Source: Desertivibrio insolitus
GTDB taxonomy: Bacteria; Actinomycetota; Actinomycetes; Actinomycetales; Microbacteriaceae
DNA: 64,000 nt
Direction: 5' to 3'
Assembly: GCF_017355965.1 (NCBI RefSeq)
Contig: NZ_JAFIQW010000001.1
Coordinates: 594,977 to 658,976, forward strand
Below the pieces are notes generated by a model. That model was not told where the DNA came from and did not search any database. It worked only from the letters and a program-made list of their open reading frames with translations. Made by a program: the position numbers and the translations under genes. How positions within the stretch are numbered: the first letter of the stretch is position 1; each line of letters opens with the position of its first letter. Positions 17,676-24,768 of this stretch are shown in pieces.

Positions 17676-18698
17676 ATGACCTCGTCCAGCACCTCACCCG
17701 CTGTCGCTCCCGCGCCGGGCGCGACGATGTCCGCCATCGTCCAGCGCGAGTACGGCACGGACGCGGCCGCCGTCCTGCGCCCGTCCACCGCCCCGGTGCC
17801 CTCCCCTGAGGCGAACCAGGTGCTCGTGCGGATCCACGCGACGAGCGTCGACCAGGGGACGTGGCACCTGATGGCCGGGCTCCCCTATCCCGTGCGCGCC
17901 GCCTTCCCCGGCATCCGGCGGCCTCGACGGCTGAATCCGGGCCTCCCGCTCGCCGGCACCGTCGTCGCGGTCGGCGAGGGGGTTCGCAACCTGCGGCCCG
18001 GCGACCGGGTCTTCGGCGAGGGCAGCTCGACCCTCGCGCAGTACGCCGTCGCCGATCGTCGCGCGATCGGCCTCATGCCCGCCGGGCTGTCGTTCCCGGA
18101 TGCCGCCGCGGCCGCCGTGTCAGGCGTCACCGCGCTGCAGGCCGTGCGCGACCACGCGGGCGTCGCGGAGGGCGAGCGGGTGCTCGTGCTTGGCGCGGGC
18201 GGCGGCGTCGGATCGTACGCCGTGCAACTGGCCAAGGCCGCCGGTGCCTCCGTCACGGCCGTGTGCAGCACGGGCAAGGTCGAGGCCGTGCACACCCTCG
18301 GCCCGGACGAGGTGATCGACTACCGGCGGTCGGAGCCGACCGGCCGCTACGACGTGATCCTCGACACCGGCGGCATGCGTCCGCTGCCGGTGCTGCGGCG
18401 ACTGCTCACCGAGCGTGGGCGGCTCGTCATCGTCGGCGGCGAGAACGGCGGCCGCTGGCTGGGCGGCAGTCAGCGGCAGGTGCTCGCCTCCCTGCTCTCG
18501 CCCTTCGTGCGCCAGTCGCTCGGCACGTTCATGACGAAGAAGAGCGAGACCGACCTGGTGGAGCTCGGCGGGTTGCTCGAGCGCGGCGTTCTCCGGTCGC
18601 TCGTCGAGTCGAGTCATCCGCTCGCCGATGCGGCCGAGGCGATGAGGCGTCTGACCGACGGCGCCGCCGCGGGCAAGGTGGTCGTGACCGTCGACTGA
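17676..18698 (+). CDS. Zinc-independent quinone oxidoreductase / NAD(P)H-dependent MDR protein
   Basis: This encodes 340 residues of the medium-chain dehydrogenase/reductase fold. The GroES-like N-terminal half carries PGLPLAGTVVAVGEGVRNLRPGDRVFGEG and no zinc ligands. The nucleotide site is VLGAGGGVGSYAVQLAKAAG. The class reduces quinones or enones with NADPH. The ATG at 17676 has AAGGAG upstream. It stands alone under the adjacent TetR repressor, which suggests a response to an electrophile or xenobiotic; the inducer is unknown. Confidence 0.88.
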   Translation: MTSSSTSPAVAPAPGATMSAIVQREYGTDAAAVLRPSTAPVPSPEANQVLVRIHATSVDQGTWHLMAGLPYPVRAAFPGIRRPRRLNPGLPLAGTVVAVGEGVRNLRPGDRVFGEGSSTLAQYAVADRRAIGLMPAGLSFPDAAAAAVSGVTALQAVRDHAGVAEGERVLVLGAGGGVGSYAVQLAKAAGASVTAVCSTGKVEAVHTLGPDEVIDYRRSEPTGRYDVILDTGGMRPLPVLRRLLTERGRLVIVGGENGGRWLGGSQRQVLASLLSPFVRQSLGTFMTKKSETDLVELGGLLERGVLRSLVESSHPLADAAEAMRRLTDGAAAGKVVVTVD

Positions 18699-18707
18699 TG
18701 GAGACGA

Positions 18708-18742
18708 GGAAGGGGCTGGACCGTCGCGGTCCAGCCCCTTCC
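18708..18742. terminator. Bidirectional terminator between oxidoreductase gene and rskA
   Basis: A perfect 16-bp stem (18708-18723 / 18727-18742, arm GGAAGGGGCTGGACCG) has a three-base loop between convergent genes. Confidence 0.85.
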
Positions 18743-18757
18743 GTCGTGATGCGGGTT

Positions 18758-19576
18758 CTAGGCGGGGATTGCGACGACCGGGTCGGTGGTCGGGGTCTCC
18801 GAGCCGCCGGCGGGCTCGACCGTCACGCCGACCGTGTCGCCCTCGGACAGCTCGCCGTCGAGCACGTACCAGCCATCGCCCGTGCCGGGCAGCTCGACGA
18901 GCCCTGCGGGCCGCGGGTCCCCGTCGGCGTCGATGTACCAGAGCTCGTACACCTTGTCGTTCGGCAGCTCGGTGAGGCCGTCGAAGACGACCGCACTGCG
19001 GTCGAGGTCGTGCGAGAACACGAGCGTGGCGCTGCCGCCGCCCGCGACATCCGCTGTTACGCGCTGCGCGTCGGGCGCGGCGTACAGCTCGGCGAGGCGG
19101 TCGGACGCCTGGTCCAACCCGTTGTCGTCGCTCACGAGCGCCGCACCCACGAAGCCGCCGCTCACGGCGAGCACGACGGCGGCGGCCGCGGCCCCGAGCA
19201 GCGCGACGGGGCGCTGGAACCAGCGCAGCCGCGCGGTCGCCGCGGCGGGTCCGGCCGGGGCGAGAAGCCGCTCCTGCTGCTCGGACGTGAGCGCCGCGGA
19301 TGACTCGGGGGCCGGCGCCTCGACGGGGTCCTGTGCGGGCAGCTGCGGCAGCGACGCGATCTTCGCGAGCACCGAGGCGCGCAGCTCGTCGGACGGCGTC
19401 ACGGGCTCGACGGCCATCGCGAGGATCGCGGCGGTCTCGCTGAGCTCGGCGACCTCGGCGCGGCTCGCGTCGTCGGCACCGGCGAGGTAGGCCTCGAAGG
19501 CCTTGCGCTCGTCGTCGTTGAGCGCGGACACCGAGTAGGCGCCGCTCGAGTTCATCTGGTCTTCCCGGCCGTTCAT
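18758..19576 (-). CDS. rskA: Anti-sigma-K factor RskA
   Basis: This encodes 272 residues. The cytoplasmic N-terminal region (YSVSALNDDERKAFEAYLAG, residues about 14-33) matches the sigma-binding part of RskA. A membrane segment lies near residues 124-146 and the outer C-terminal domain contains the RskA-type VYELWYIDADGDPRPAG. The ATG at 19576 overlaps the sigK stop (ATGA), so factor and inhibitor are made in step. Known RskA proteins release SigK after regulated intramembrane proteolysis. An alanine/proline-rich linker lies before the membrane segment. Confidence 0.92.
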   Translation of the reverse strand: MNGREDQMNSSGAYSVSALNDDERKAFEAYLAGADDASRAEVAELSETAAILAMAVEPVTPSDELRASVLAKIASLPQLPAQDPVEAPAPESSAALTSEQQERLLAPAGPAAATARLRWFQRPVALLGAAAAAVVLAVSGGFVGAALVSDDNGLDQASDRLAELYAAPDAQRVTADVAGGGSATLVFSHDLDRSAVVFDGLTELPNDKVYELWYIDADGDPRPAGLVELPGTGDGWYVLDGELSEGDTVGVTVEPAGGSETPTTDPVVAIPA

Positions 19577-20166
19577 GAGGCCACTCCGAGTTCGTCGCGC
19601 AGACGGATCATGCCGTCGCGCAGTCGTGTCTTCACCGTGCCCACGGGCACGTTCAGCATGGCGGCGACTTCGCTGTGACTGAAGCCGCCGTAGTAGGCCA
19701 GCTGCACCGCCTGCCGCTGCAGTTCGGTGAGCCGGCCGAGTGCGCGCTGCACCCGCTCGTGCTCGATGCGGATCTCGACGCTCTCCGAGACCGAGTCGTA
19801 CTCGGGCCGGAAGTCGCGGATGCCGACCTTGGTGTCGCGGTCGCGCCCGGCCTGGGCCGAGCGCACGCGATCGACGGCCCGGCGGTGCGCCATCGTGAGG
19901 ATCCACGTCGAGGCGCCGCCCTTCGAGCGGTCGTAGCGCGTGGCGTTCTGCCAGATCTCGAGGAAGATCTCCTGCGTGACCTCTTCCGACTGAGCGTGAT
20001 CGCGCAGCAGCCGCACGACGAGGCCCAGCACCCGGGGCGCGAGCCGGTCGTACAGTTCGGCGAACGCCTCGCGGTCACCGTTGGCGACCTGGGCAAGAAG
20101 CTCCTCGGCCGTCACGGGAGCGTCGGCGTCGTAGAGCTCGCTCTCTCGTGACACGAGCTTAAGCAT
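19573..20166 (-). CDS. sigK: ECF sigma factor SigK
   Basis: This encodes 197 residues. Region 2 appears as DRLAPRVLGLVVRLLRDHAQSEEVTQEIFLEIW and region 4 as LTELQRQAVQLAYYGGFSHSEVAAMLNVPVGTVKTRLRDG. It is the cognate partner of the RskA gene that overlaps its 3' end. The ATG at 20166 is followed by LKLVSRESEL. SigK-RskA loci in Actinobacteria respond to envelope or redox signals. The 98-bp nested inverted repeat starting 38 bases upstream of the ATG is unusual. Confidence 0.93.
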   Translation of the reverse strand: MLKLVSRESELYDADAPVTAEELLAQVANGDREAFAELYDRLAPRVLGLVVRLLRDHAQSEEVTQEIFLEIWQNATRYDRSKGGASTWILTMAHRRAVDRVRSAQAGRDRDTKVGIRDFRPEYDSVSESVEIRIEHERVQRALGRLTELQRQAVQLAYYGGFSHSEVAAMLNVPVGTVKTRLRDGMIRLRDELGVAS

Positions 20167-20532
20167 AGGTGCCCCCGTCGCTGGGGCCCGTGACCCGGGG
20201 AAGGTCTGCCGGGCGGATGACCGTGCGTCTCTGCGGGGGGAGCATCTGGGACGGTCGGAGACCTGCGTCCCGCAGAGGAATCAGTGATCCGCCCGGCAGA
20301 CGCCGTTCACCCCTGCGGGTGGTTCGGAGAGCCGGGGGCTGAAGCATGATCATGATTCGGAGCAGGTGGCCAGCAGGTTTGCCCGCCGGCCACCGCGCCC
20401 GAAGTCAGCACCGGACCGCAGAACGCCTCTCGGCGCGAGGCCGCTCGTAGCGGCTGATTTTGGAGCCCGGGGTTACTGCGGCCCGGCGTTCTCCAGTCTA
20501 ACGAGACCCCGGAGCCGAACCTCCGAGCGGGC
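20167..20532. other. Intergenic region upstream of sigK
   Basis: This is 366 bp without a convincing gene. It contains the nested inverted repeat at 20204-20301, a small CACCC/GGGTG hairpin near 20308-20321 and the 10-bp palindrome CATGATCATG at 20345-20354. The open frame on the minus strand across it has no ribosome site and runs into sigK. Confidence 0.6.
20204..20301 (-). promoter_or_regulatory. Nested inverted repeat, candidate structured leader of sigK
   Basis: The outer arms are a perfect 15-bp inverted repeat, GTCTGCCGGGCGGAT at 20204-20218 and its complement at 20287-20301. Inside is a second perfect pair, CTCTGCGGG (20229-20237) with CCCGCAGAG (20269-20277). If transcribed toward sigK it would form one long two-stage hairpin close to the start codon. 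No T-run follows. It matches no riboswitch I recognise. Confidence 0.6.
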
Positions 20533-21165
20533 TCATTCCAGGCTGCCCGTTCGCCACAGGCGAGCGCAGCTTGCGAGGTCGGCGCCGAACTGCTCCAACC
20601 GCAGCGCGCGCCGGGTCAGCGTGCTCGAGCGCTCGCTCTCGGTCGGCTCGAGGTCGTCCGCGACCGAGGTGCAGCCGGCGGATGTCACGCGGCAGAAGGC
20701 CGACGCGCGTTCGAGCGCGACCGCGAAGTCGCCACGGAAGACGCCGTGCAGGATGTCGTTCGCGAGGCCGATGATCTCGTCGGGCCCGGTCGGCATCGAG
20801 GCGCCGGCGACGAGGGGGTCGATGGTGCGCAGCACCTCGGAGCCGCGCTGGAAGTAGAAGGCGGTGCCCGAGGCATCCGTCGTGATGAAGCTGCGGAGCA
20901 GATAGATGCGCCAGAGCGCGCCGGGCAGGCTCGTCGCCGGCGAGCGCGCCCAGAGTTCGGCGACCGCGTCGATGCCGTGCTCGTCGGTGTAAGCCACGAC
21001 GCGCTGCAGCACCTCGGGGTCGTCGGTGGCGCGCACCCGCATCAGCAGGGCGCTCGCGGTGTCGTGCGCGGCGCGGCTGATCGTGGCCGGATCCTCACCG
21101 CCCTCGTACTTGTTCTCGAAGATCTCGCCGGGCAGCCGCACGGGGCGGTGGAACTCGTCGGTCAC
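20533..21165 (-). CDS. Conserved actinobacterial protein of unknown function
   Basis: This encodes 210 residues from the GTG at 21165, giving the start TDEFHRPVRLPGEIFENKY. It is helical with no membrane segment. Motifs such as LPGALWRIYLLRSFI and ADDLEPTESERSSTLTRRALRLEQF look conserved in composition. Similar proteins are sometimes labelled RNA polymerase beta subunit; I see none of the beta-subunit motifs and do not support that name. It is divergent from the hydrolase gene at 21209 with a 43-bp gap. Confidence 0.7.
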   Translation of the reverse strand: MTDEFHRPVRLPGEIFENKYEGGEDPATISRAAHDTASALLMRVRATDDPEVLQRVVAYTDEHGIDAVAELWARSPATSLPGALWRIYLLRSFITTDASGTAFYFQRGSEVLRTIDPLVAGASMPTGPDEIIGLANDILHGVFRGDFAVALERASAFCRVTSAGCTSVADDLEPTESERSSTLTRRALRLEQFGADLASCARLWRTGSLE

Positions 21166-21208
21166 CCGCTCAACGGTACGCCTCTCCCCCGATAACATCG
21201 CGAGCACG

Positions 21209-22063
21209 ATGACGTACACCGAGCCCTCCGAGCAGCCCGTTCCCACGTCGCACGGCGAGGTGCGCGTCCGCCTCTACCCGGCGCAGTCCCCGACGGGCGT
21301 CGCGCTCGTCTGGGCCCACGGCGGGGGCTTCGCCTACGGCGACCTCGACATGCCCGAGGCCGACTGGGTCGCCCGCAGCCTCGCCGAGCGCGGCATCGCG
21401 GTGGCATCCGTCGACTACGCGCTCTCCCCAGAGATCGACCGCTTCGACCCGCAGCCGACGTCGGATAAGTCGGCGATCCGCTTCCCCGTGGCGTCGGAGC
21501 AGCTCTCGGACGTCTTCGAGTGGTTCGCGACGCACCCCGACGTGCTCGGCGCCTCGTCGCTGTCGCTCGGCGGCGCGAGCGCGGGCGGCAACCTCGCGAC
21601 CGGCGCCGCGCTGCGGCTCGTCGACCAGGGCCGGCCCGCGCCCGCGACGCTCCTGCTCGCCTACCCGGTCGAGCACGCGGTACTGCCCGAGCCGTCGTCG
21701 CACCTCGCGGCGCTCGCGGTCGACCTGCCGCCGGAGGCGCGGTTCCTGCCCGACCAGGTGCGCGTGATGAACCTCAACTACGTGGGCGACGAAGCCCTGC
21801 TCGGCGAGCGCTACGCCTTCCCGGCCGGACACGACGTCGCGGGGCTGCCGCCCACCTTCATCCTGAACTCGGATGCCGACGACCTGCGCTCCTCCTCGGA
21901 GGCGTTCGCCGCCGACCTGACCCGTGCAGCCGTCGACGTGCTCGTGGTGCGCGAGCCCGGCACCATCCACGGGCACCTGAACACGCCGGAGCACCCGGGC
22001 GCCGTGCGGAGCATCGAGCGGATGGCGGCGTGGCTGCGGGCGGAGGCGCTGCTCGGGTTGTGA
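21209..22063 (+). CDS. Alpha/beta hydrolase (hormone-sensitive-lipase type esterase)
   Basis: This encodes 284 residues. The oxyanion-hole motif HGGG (WAHGGGFAYGDL) and nucleophile elbow GGASAGGNLATGAAL place it in the HSL esterase family. The acid is probably in LNSDADDLRSS and the histidine in GTIHGHL, completing the triad. The substrate is unknown; short acyl esters are usual for the family. It stands alone on the plus strand upstream of tRNA-Lys. Confidence 0.87.
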   Translation: MTYTEPSEQPVPTSHGEVRVRLYPAQSPTGVALVWAHGGGFAYGDLDMPEADWVARSLAERGIAVASVDYALSPEIDRFDPQPTSDKSAIRFPVASEQLSDVFEWFATHPDVLGASSLSLGGASAGGNLATGAALRLVDQGRPAPATLLLAYPVEHAVLPEPSSHLAALAVDLPPEARFLPDQVRVMNLNYVGDEALLGERYAFPAGHDVAGLPPTFILNSDADDLRSSSEAFAADLTRAAVDVLVVREPGTIHGHLNTPEHPGAVRSIERMAAWLRAEALLGL

Positions 22064-22145
22064 GGGCGCGGGTCTGCTGCGGCACCTACGGCGCCGCGGG
22101 GCCACTCGGCGGCCGGGCCCCCGCTCCTCCGCGGCGCGTCAGCGC

Positions 22146-22210
22146 AACTCATGAACGAGCGGGCGACACGCCGTCCCCGCACGGCGCGCCATCCCCGTTC
22201 CTCATGACTT
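22146..22210. repeat. Imperfect inverted repeat upstream of tRNA-Lys
   Basis: The arms at 22146-22174 and 22181-22210 start with the related words AACTCATGA and its partner TCATGACTT and meet at CGCCGT / ACGGCG around a six-base loop. Pairing is about two thirds. It may be a degenerate relative of the intergenic inverted-repeat elements seen elsewhere here. Confidence 0.4.
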
Positions 22211-22263
22211 CGGCAGGCGCCGATCGCCAGGCAGGTCGGCGTCGGCGCGGTACCGTTGAGGGC

Positions 22264-22336
22264 GGGCCTCTAGCTCAGTCGGTAGAGCAGCGGACTTTTA
22301 ATCCGTAGGTCGTGGGTTCGAGCCCCACGGGGCCCA
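22264..22336 (+). tRNA. tRNA-Lys (anticodon UUU)
   Basis: The sequence folds into a full cloverleaf. The acceptor stem is GGGCCTC / GGGGCCC, the D arm contains TAGCTCAGTCGGTAGAGC, the anticodon stem is GCGGA / TCCGT with loop CTTTTAA, and the T arm contains GGTTCGAGCC. Anticodon TTT reads AAA and AAG. The discriminator base is A; only CC follows, so CCA is completed enzymatically. Confidence 0.97.
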
Positions 22337-22470
22337 CCGTCACCTCCACCCCCACCCCTCGTTCTGCGGGCATCGTGGACGCGCGTCCATGGTGAGCCCG
22401 TCGGTGGATTCCACTAGCGTGCCGCTACCGCCATCCTGGCGGGCCACCCTAGAGGAAGAAACACACCCGA

Positions 22471-23475
22471 ATGAAGCAGAAACTGGGCGTCGCCGCAGCC
22501 GCCATCGCCGTCGGCCTGGCACTCGCGCCCGCGGCGCCGGCCGTCGCCGCCACCACCGCCACCATCGAGGTGCCGACCGACTTCGTGCCGGACCGGTCGG
22601 ACACCCGCGCGACCGGGCACTACGAGGTCGTGGGCACGGGCCTGCGCCTGTGGACAGAAGGCTCCGCCAGCTCCGACAAGGTCGCCGAGTACGTCGCAAC
22701 CAACACTGCACTCACCGCCGTCGGCGAGCCGACCCTCGAGTACAGCAACACCTCGGGCGGAGTTCCGGGCTTCCAGCTCGTCGTCGACTTCGACGCAGAC
22801 GGCAACGACGACGGCATCCTTATCGGCGAGCCCGGTGTCTACGGCAACGACTGGTGGCTGAACAACGCCGCCGAGGAGTTCGTGAAGGACGGCGCCCCTT
22901 CGCACACCGGCGGGTACGGCAGTGCCAATCACGGCACCCTCGACCAGTGGCGCACCGCCTTCCCCGAGGCGAAGGTCATTGCCTTCGGCTTCTCGCTCGG
23001 CTCAGGCGTGAAGGGTGACGGCATCCTCAACGCCATCAACTTCGCGGGTACGCGCTACACCTTCCGTGCACCCGCGGCCGTCGTCCCGGCGGTTCCCTCG
23101 GCGGAGGCCGACATCAGCTGCGGCAAGGTCGAGCTGACGCTCGGCAACGTCACCGCTCAGCCGGGCACGACCGTAAACGAGGCGGCTTCCTTCCAGTTCG
23201 TCGTCGACGACCAGCCCGCCGGTTCGGCAGACATCGCGGCAGACGGCACGGCGAGCAAGGTCTTCGAATTCGCAGAAGACACCGGCACCCACGCGGTCAG
23301 CGTGCTGAGCGGAGGCGCAGTCATTCTGTCCTTCGCCGTCGAGTCCGATTGCCTCCCCACCGTGCTCAAGAGCAAGGACGAGTGCAAGCAGGACGGTTGG
23401 AAGACCAGCACCGCGCCCGTCTTCAAGAACCAGGGCGAGTGCGTGAGCTCGTTCGCCTCGGCGAAGAAGAGCTGA
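22471..23475 (+). CDS. Secreted protein with C-terminal cysteine motif
   Basis: This encodes 334 residues. A Sec signal peptide ends AAPAVAA near residue 26. The middle is beta-rich and acidic, with DFDADGNDDG resembling a calcium loop, and it reads as a ligand-binding or adhesin-like module. The C-terminus has the motif SKDECKQDGWKTST followed by FKNQGECVSSF, a short two-cysteine tail found at the end of many secreted actinobacterial proteins. The ATG at 22471 has GAGGAAG upstream. Its function is unknown; it is expected outside the cell. Confidence 0.75.
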   Translation: MKQKLGVAAAAIAVGLALAPAAPAVAATTATIEVPTDFVPDRSDTRATGHYEVVGTGLRLWTEGSASSDKVAEYVATNTALTAVGEPTLEYSNTSGGVPGFQLVVDFDADGNDDGILIGEPGVYGNDWWLNNAAEEFVKDGAPSHTGGYGSANHGTLDQWRTAFPEAKVIAFGFSLGSGVKGDGILNAINFAGTRYTFRAPAAVVPAVPSAEADISCGKVELTLGNVTAQPGTTVNEAASFQFVVDDQPAGSADIAADGTASKVFEFAEDTGTHAVSVLSGGAVILSFAVESDCLPTVLKSKDECKQDGWKTSTAPVFKNQGECVSSFASAKKS

Positions 23476-23493
23476 TCGACCGATCACCGTGGA

Positions 23494-23517
23494 GGGCGTC
23501 GCCGAGAGGCGGCGCCC
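23494..23517. terminator. Terminator after the secreted-protein gene
   Basis: The hairpin GGGCGTCGCC / GGCGGCGCCC has the loop GAGA and one mismatch, and lies between convergent genes. Confidence 0.7.
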
Positions 23518-23525
23518 TTCGTCGT

Positions 23526-24674
23526 TCAGGCGGTGGTCAGAGGTGCGCTCTTCGTCGCGACCACGGGTGCGAACGGCATCCGGGCGTCTCCGCTCCAACG
23601 ATGCAGCGTGACGTCGCTCGTCTGCAAGCCCTCACGGACGGATGACTCGGACAGGTAGAACAGCCCCTCGCCGACCGCCGCGATGCCGACGTCCGCGTGC
23701 TGGTACCAGCCTCGGACGCCCGTGTTCTCGTCCCACAGGCCGTCGTCGGCGAGCGCCAGGGTCAGCCCCAGTTCGCCGCCGAGTCCGGCGAGCGGGCCGA
23801 GGGTCGGAAGCGCCGCGGCGTCGACCGCGAAGAGGGTGAAGTTCGGGAAGTCCGGCTTCTCCCCCGCGTAGACGCCGAGGAACCAGCGCTCGGCGTGGGC
23901 GTCGAACTCGAGGTTCTGCACGCCGAAGCGGGTGTTGCCGGTGCGCACGAAGTACTTGCCGTCCGGATGACTCGGGCCGCTGCGGTGCGGGTCGAGCTCG
24001 TTCAGCGGGCGGGCGAGGTGCTCCCACCAGTCGTCCGTCGCGTACTGGAGCAGCACCTGGTGGTCGTTGTCGTCGCGGGCGAGGTCGGAGAACACGCCAT
24101 AGGCGACGGTGAGGAGGAGCGGTCCGTCGGTGGAGCCGAAGCGAGGGCCGAAGGCGATGCCGTCGATGCCGCTGCAGCCGTAGCGGTGGCGGAGGGGTGA
24201 AGTGTCCGCGAGGGTGCTGAGGCCCCGATACGCGCCTTCGGCGCTACTCGACCGCCGAGAGTCGGCGCTACCCGACGCAAGGGACGGCTGCGCCGCGACC
24301 GCCGAGCTCCACGTGTAATCGGCCACCACCTCCGCGAGGTGCACCGTCCGCACGACGGATGCGTCCACGGCGAGCAGTCCCTCGCGGTCGATCGCGTCGA
24401 CGTCGAAGATCGCCACGTAGAACGCGGCCGCCGCCTTGTACTCGAGCGATCCGTAGAGCCGGCGCGCGACGGGGTCGAACGTGATGTCGCCCAGGTGTCC
24501 GGAAAGGCCGCCGACGGTCCCGAGCAGGGTGCCGTCGAGGGCGGTCTTCACGAGCAGCGTCGTGAACGAGTAGTAGACGTGGCCGCGGTCGAGGTCGACG
24601 GCGACGCCCTGCACGTGACTGGTGGGCCACCGGCCCCCGTTGAGGCGGAGCGGTAGATCGGCGAGGAACTGCAT
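23526..24674 (-). CDS. Predicted beta-propeller-like protein with an in-frame REP-like insertion
   Basis: This encodes 382 residues. Repeated short strand-turn units (VQGVAVDLDRGHVYYSF, LGDITFDPVARRLYGSL, GIDGIAFGPRFG) suggest a beta-propeller. There is no signal peptide, so it is probably cytoplasmic. The family is not recognised. Codons over 24221-24257 fall in a copy of the REP-like repeat and code for a serine/arginine-rich stretch (DSRRSSSAEGAYRG) that looks like an insertion in a surface loop. The frame stays open, so the gene is presumably functional. Confidence 0.65.
   Translation of the reverse strand: MQFLADLPLRLNGGRWPTSHVQGVAVDLDRGHVYYSFTTLLVKTALDGTLLGTVGGLSGHLGDITFDPVARRLYGSLEYKAAAAFYVAIFDVDAIDREGLLAVDASVVRTVHLAEVVADYTWSSAVAAQPSLASGSADSRRSSSAEGAYRGLSTLADTSPLRHRYGCSGIDGIAFGPRFGSTDGPLLLTVAYGVFSDLARDDNDHQVLLQYATDDWWEHLARPLNELDPHRSGPSHPDGKYFVRTGNTRFGVQNLEFDAHAERWFLGVYAGEKPDFPNFTLFAVDAAALPTLGPLAGLGGELGLTLALADDGLWDENTGVRGWYQHADVGIAAVGEGLFYLSESSVREGLQTSDVTLHRWSGDARMPFAPVVATKSAPLTTA
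24221..24257 (+). repeat. REP-like palindromic repeat, copy 4, inside a coding sequence
   Basis: It begins GGCCCCGATA, has the stem CGCGCC TTC GGCGC and ends CTACTCGACCGCCG. It lies inside the gene at 23526-24674 without breaking its frame. Confidence 0.7.
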
Positions 24675-24768
24675 CGCCGCCCAGCCCAGCCGCGCCGGGA
24701 GAACTCCGCGTCGCGCCCGGGTTGCCCGCGGGCGAACAGCACCGGTCGGCTGGGTTGCCGACCGTCAG

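Noticed and set aside
20159..20353. 64-codon open frame upstream of sigK
   Set aside because: It has no ribosome site, covers the nested inverted repeat and runs into the sigK start; its composition follows the palindromes.
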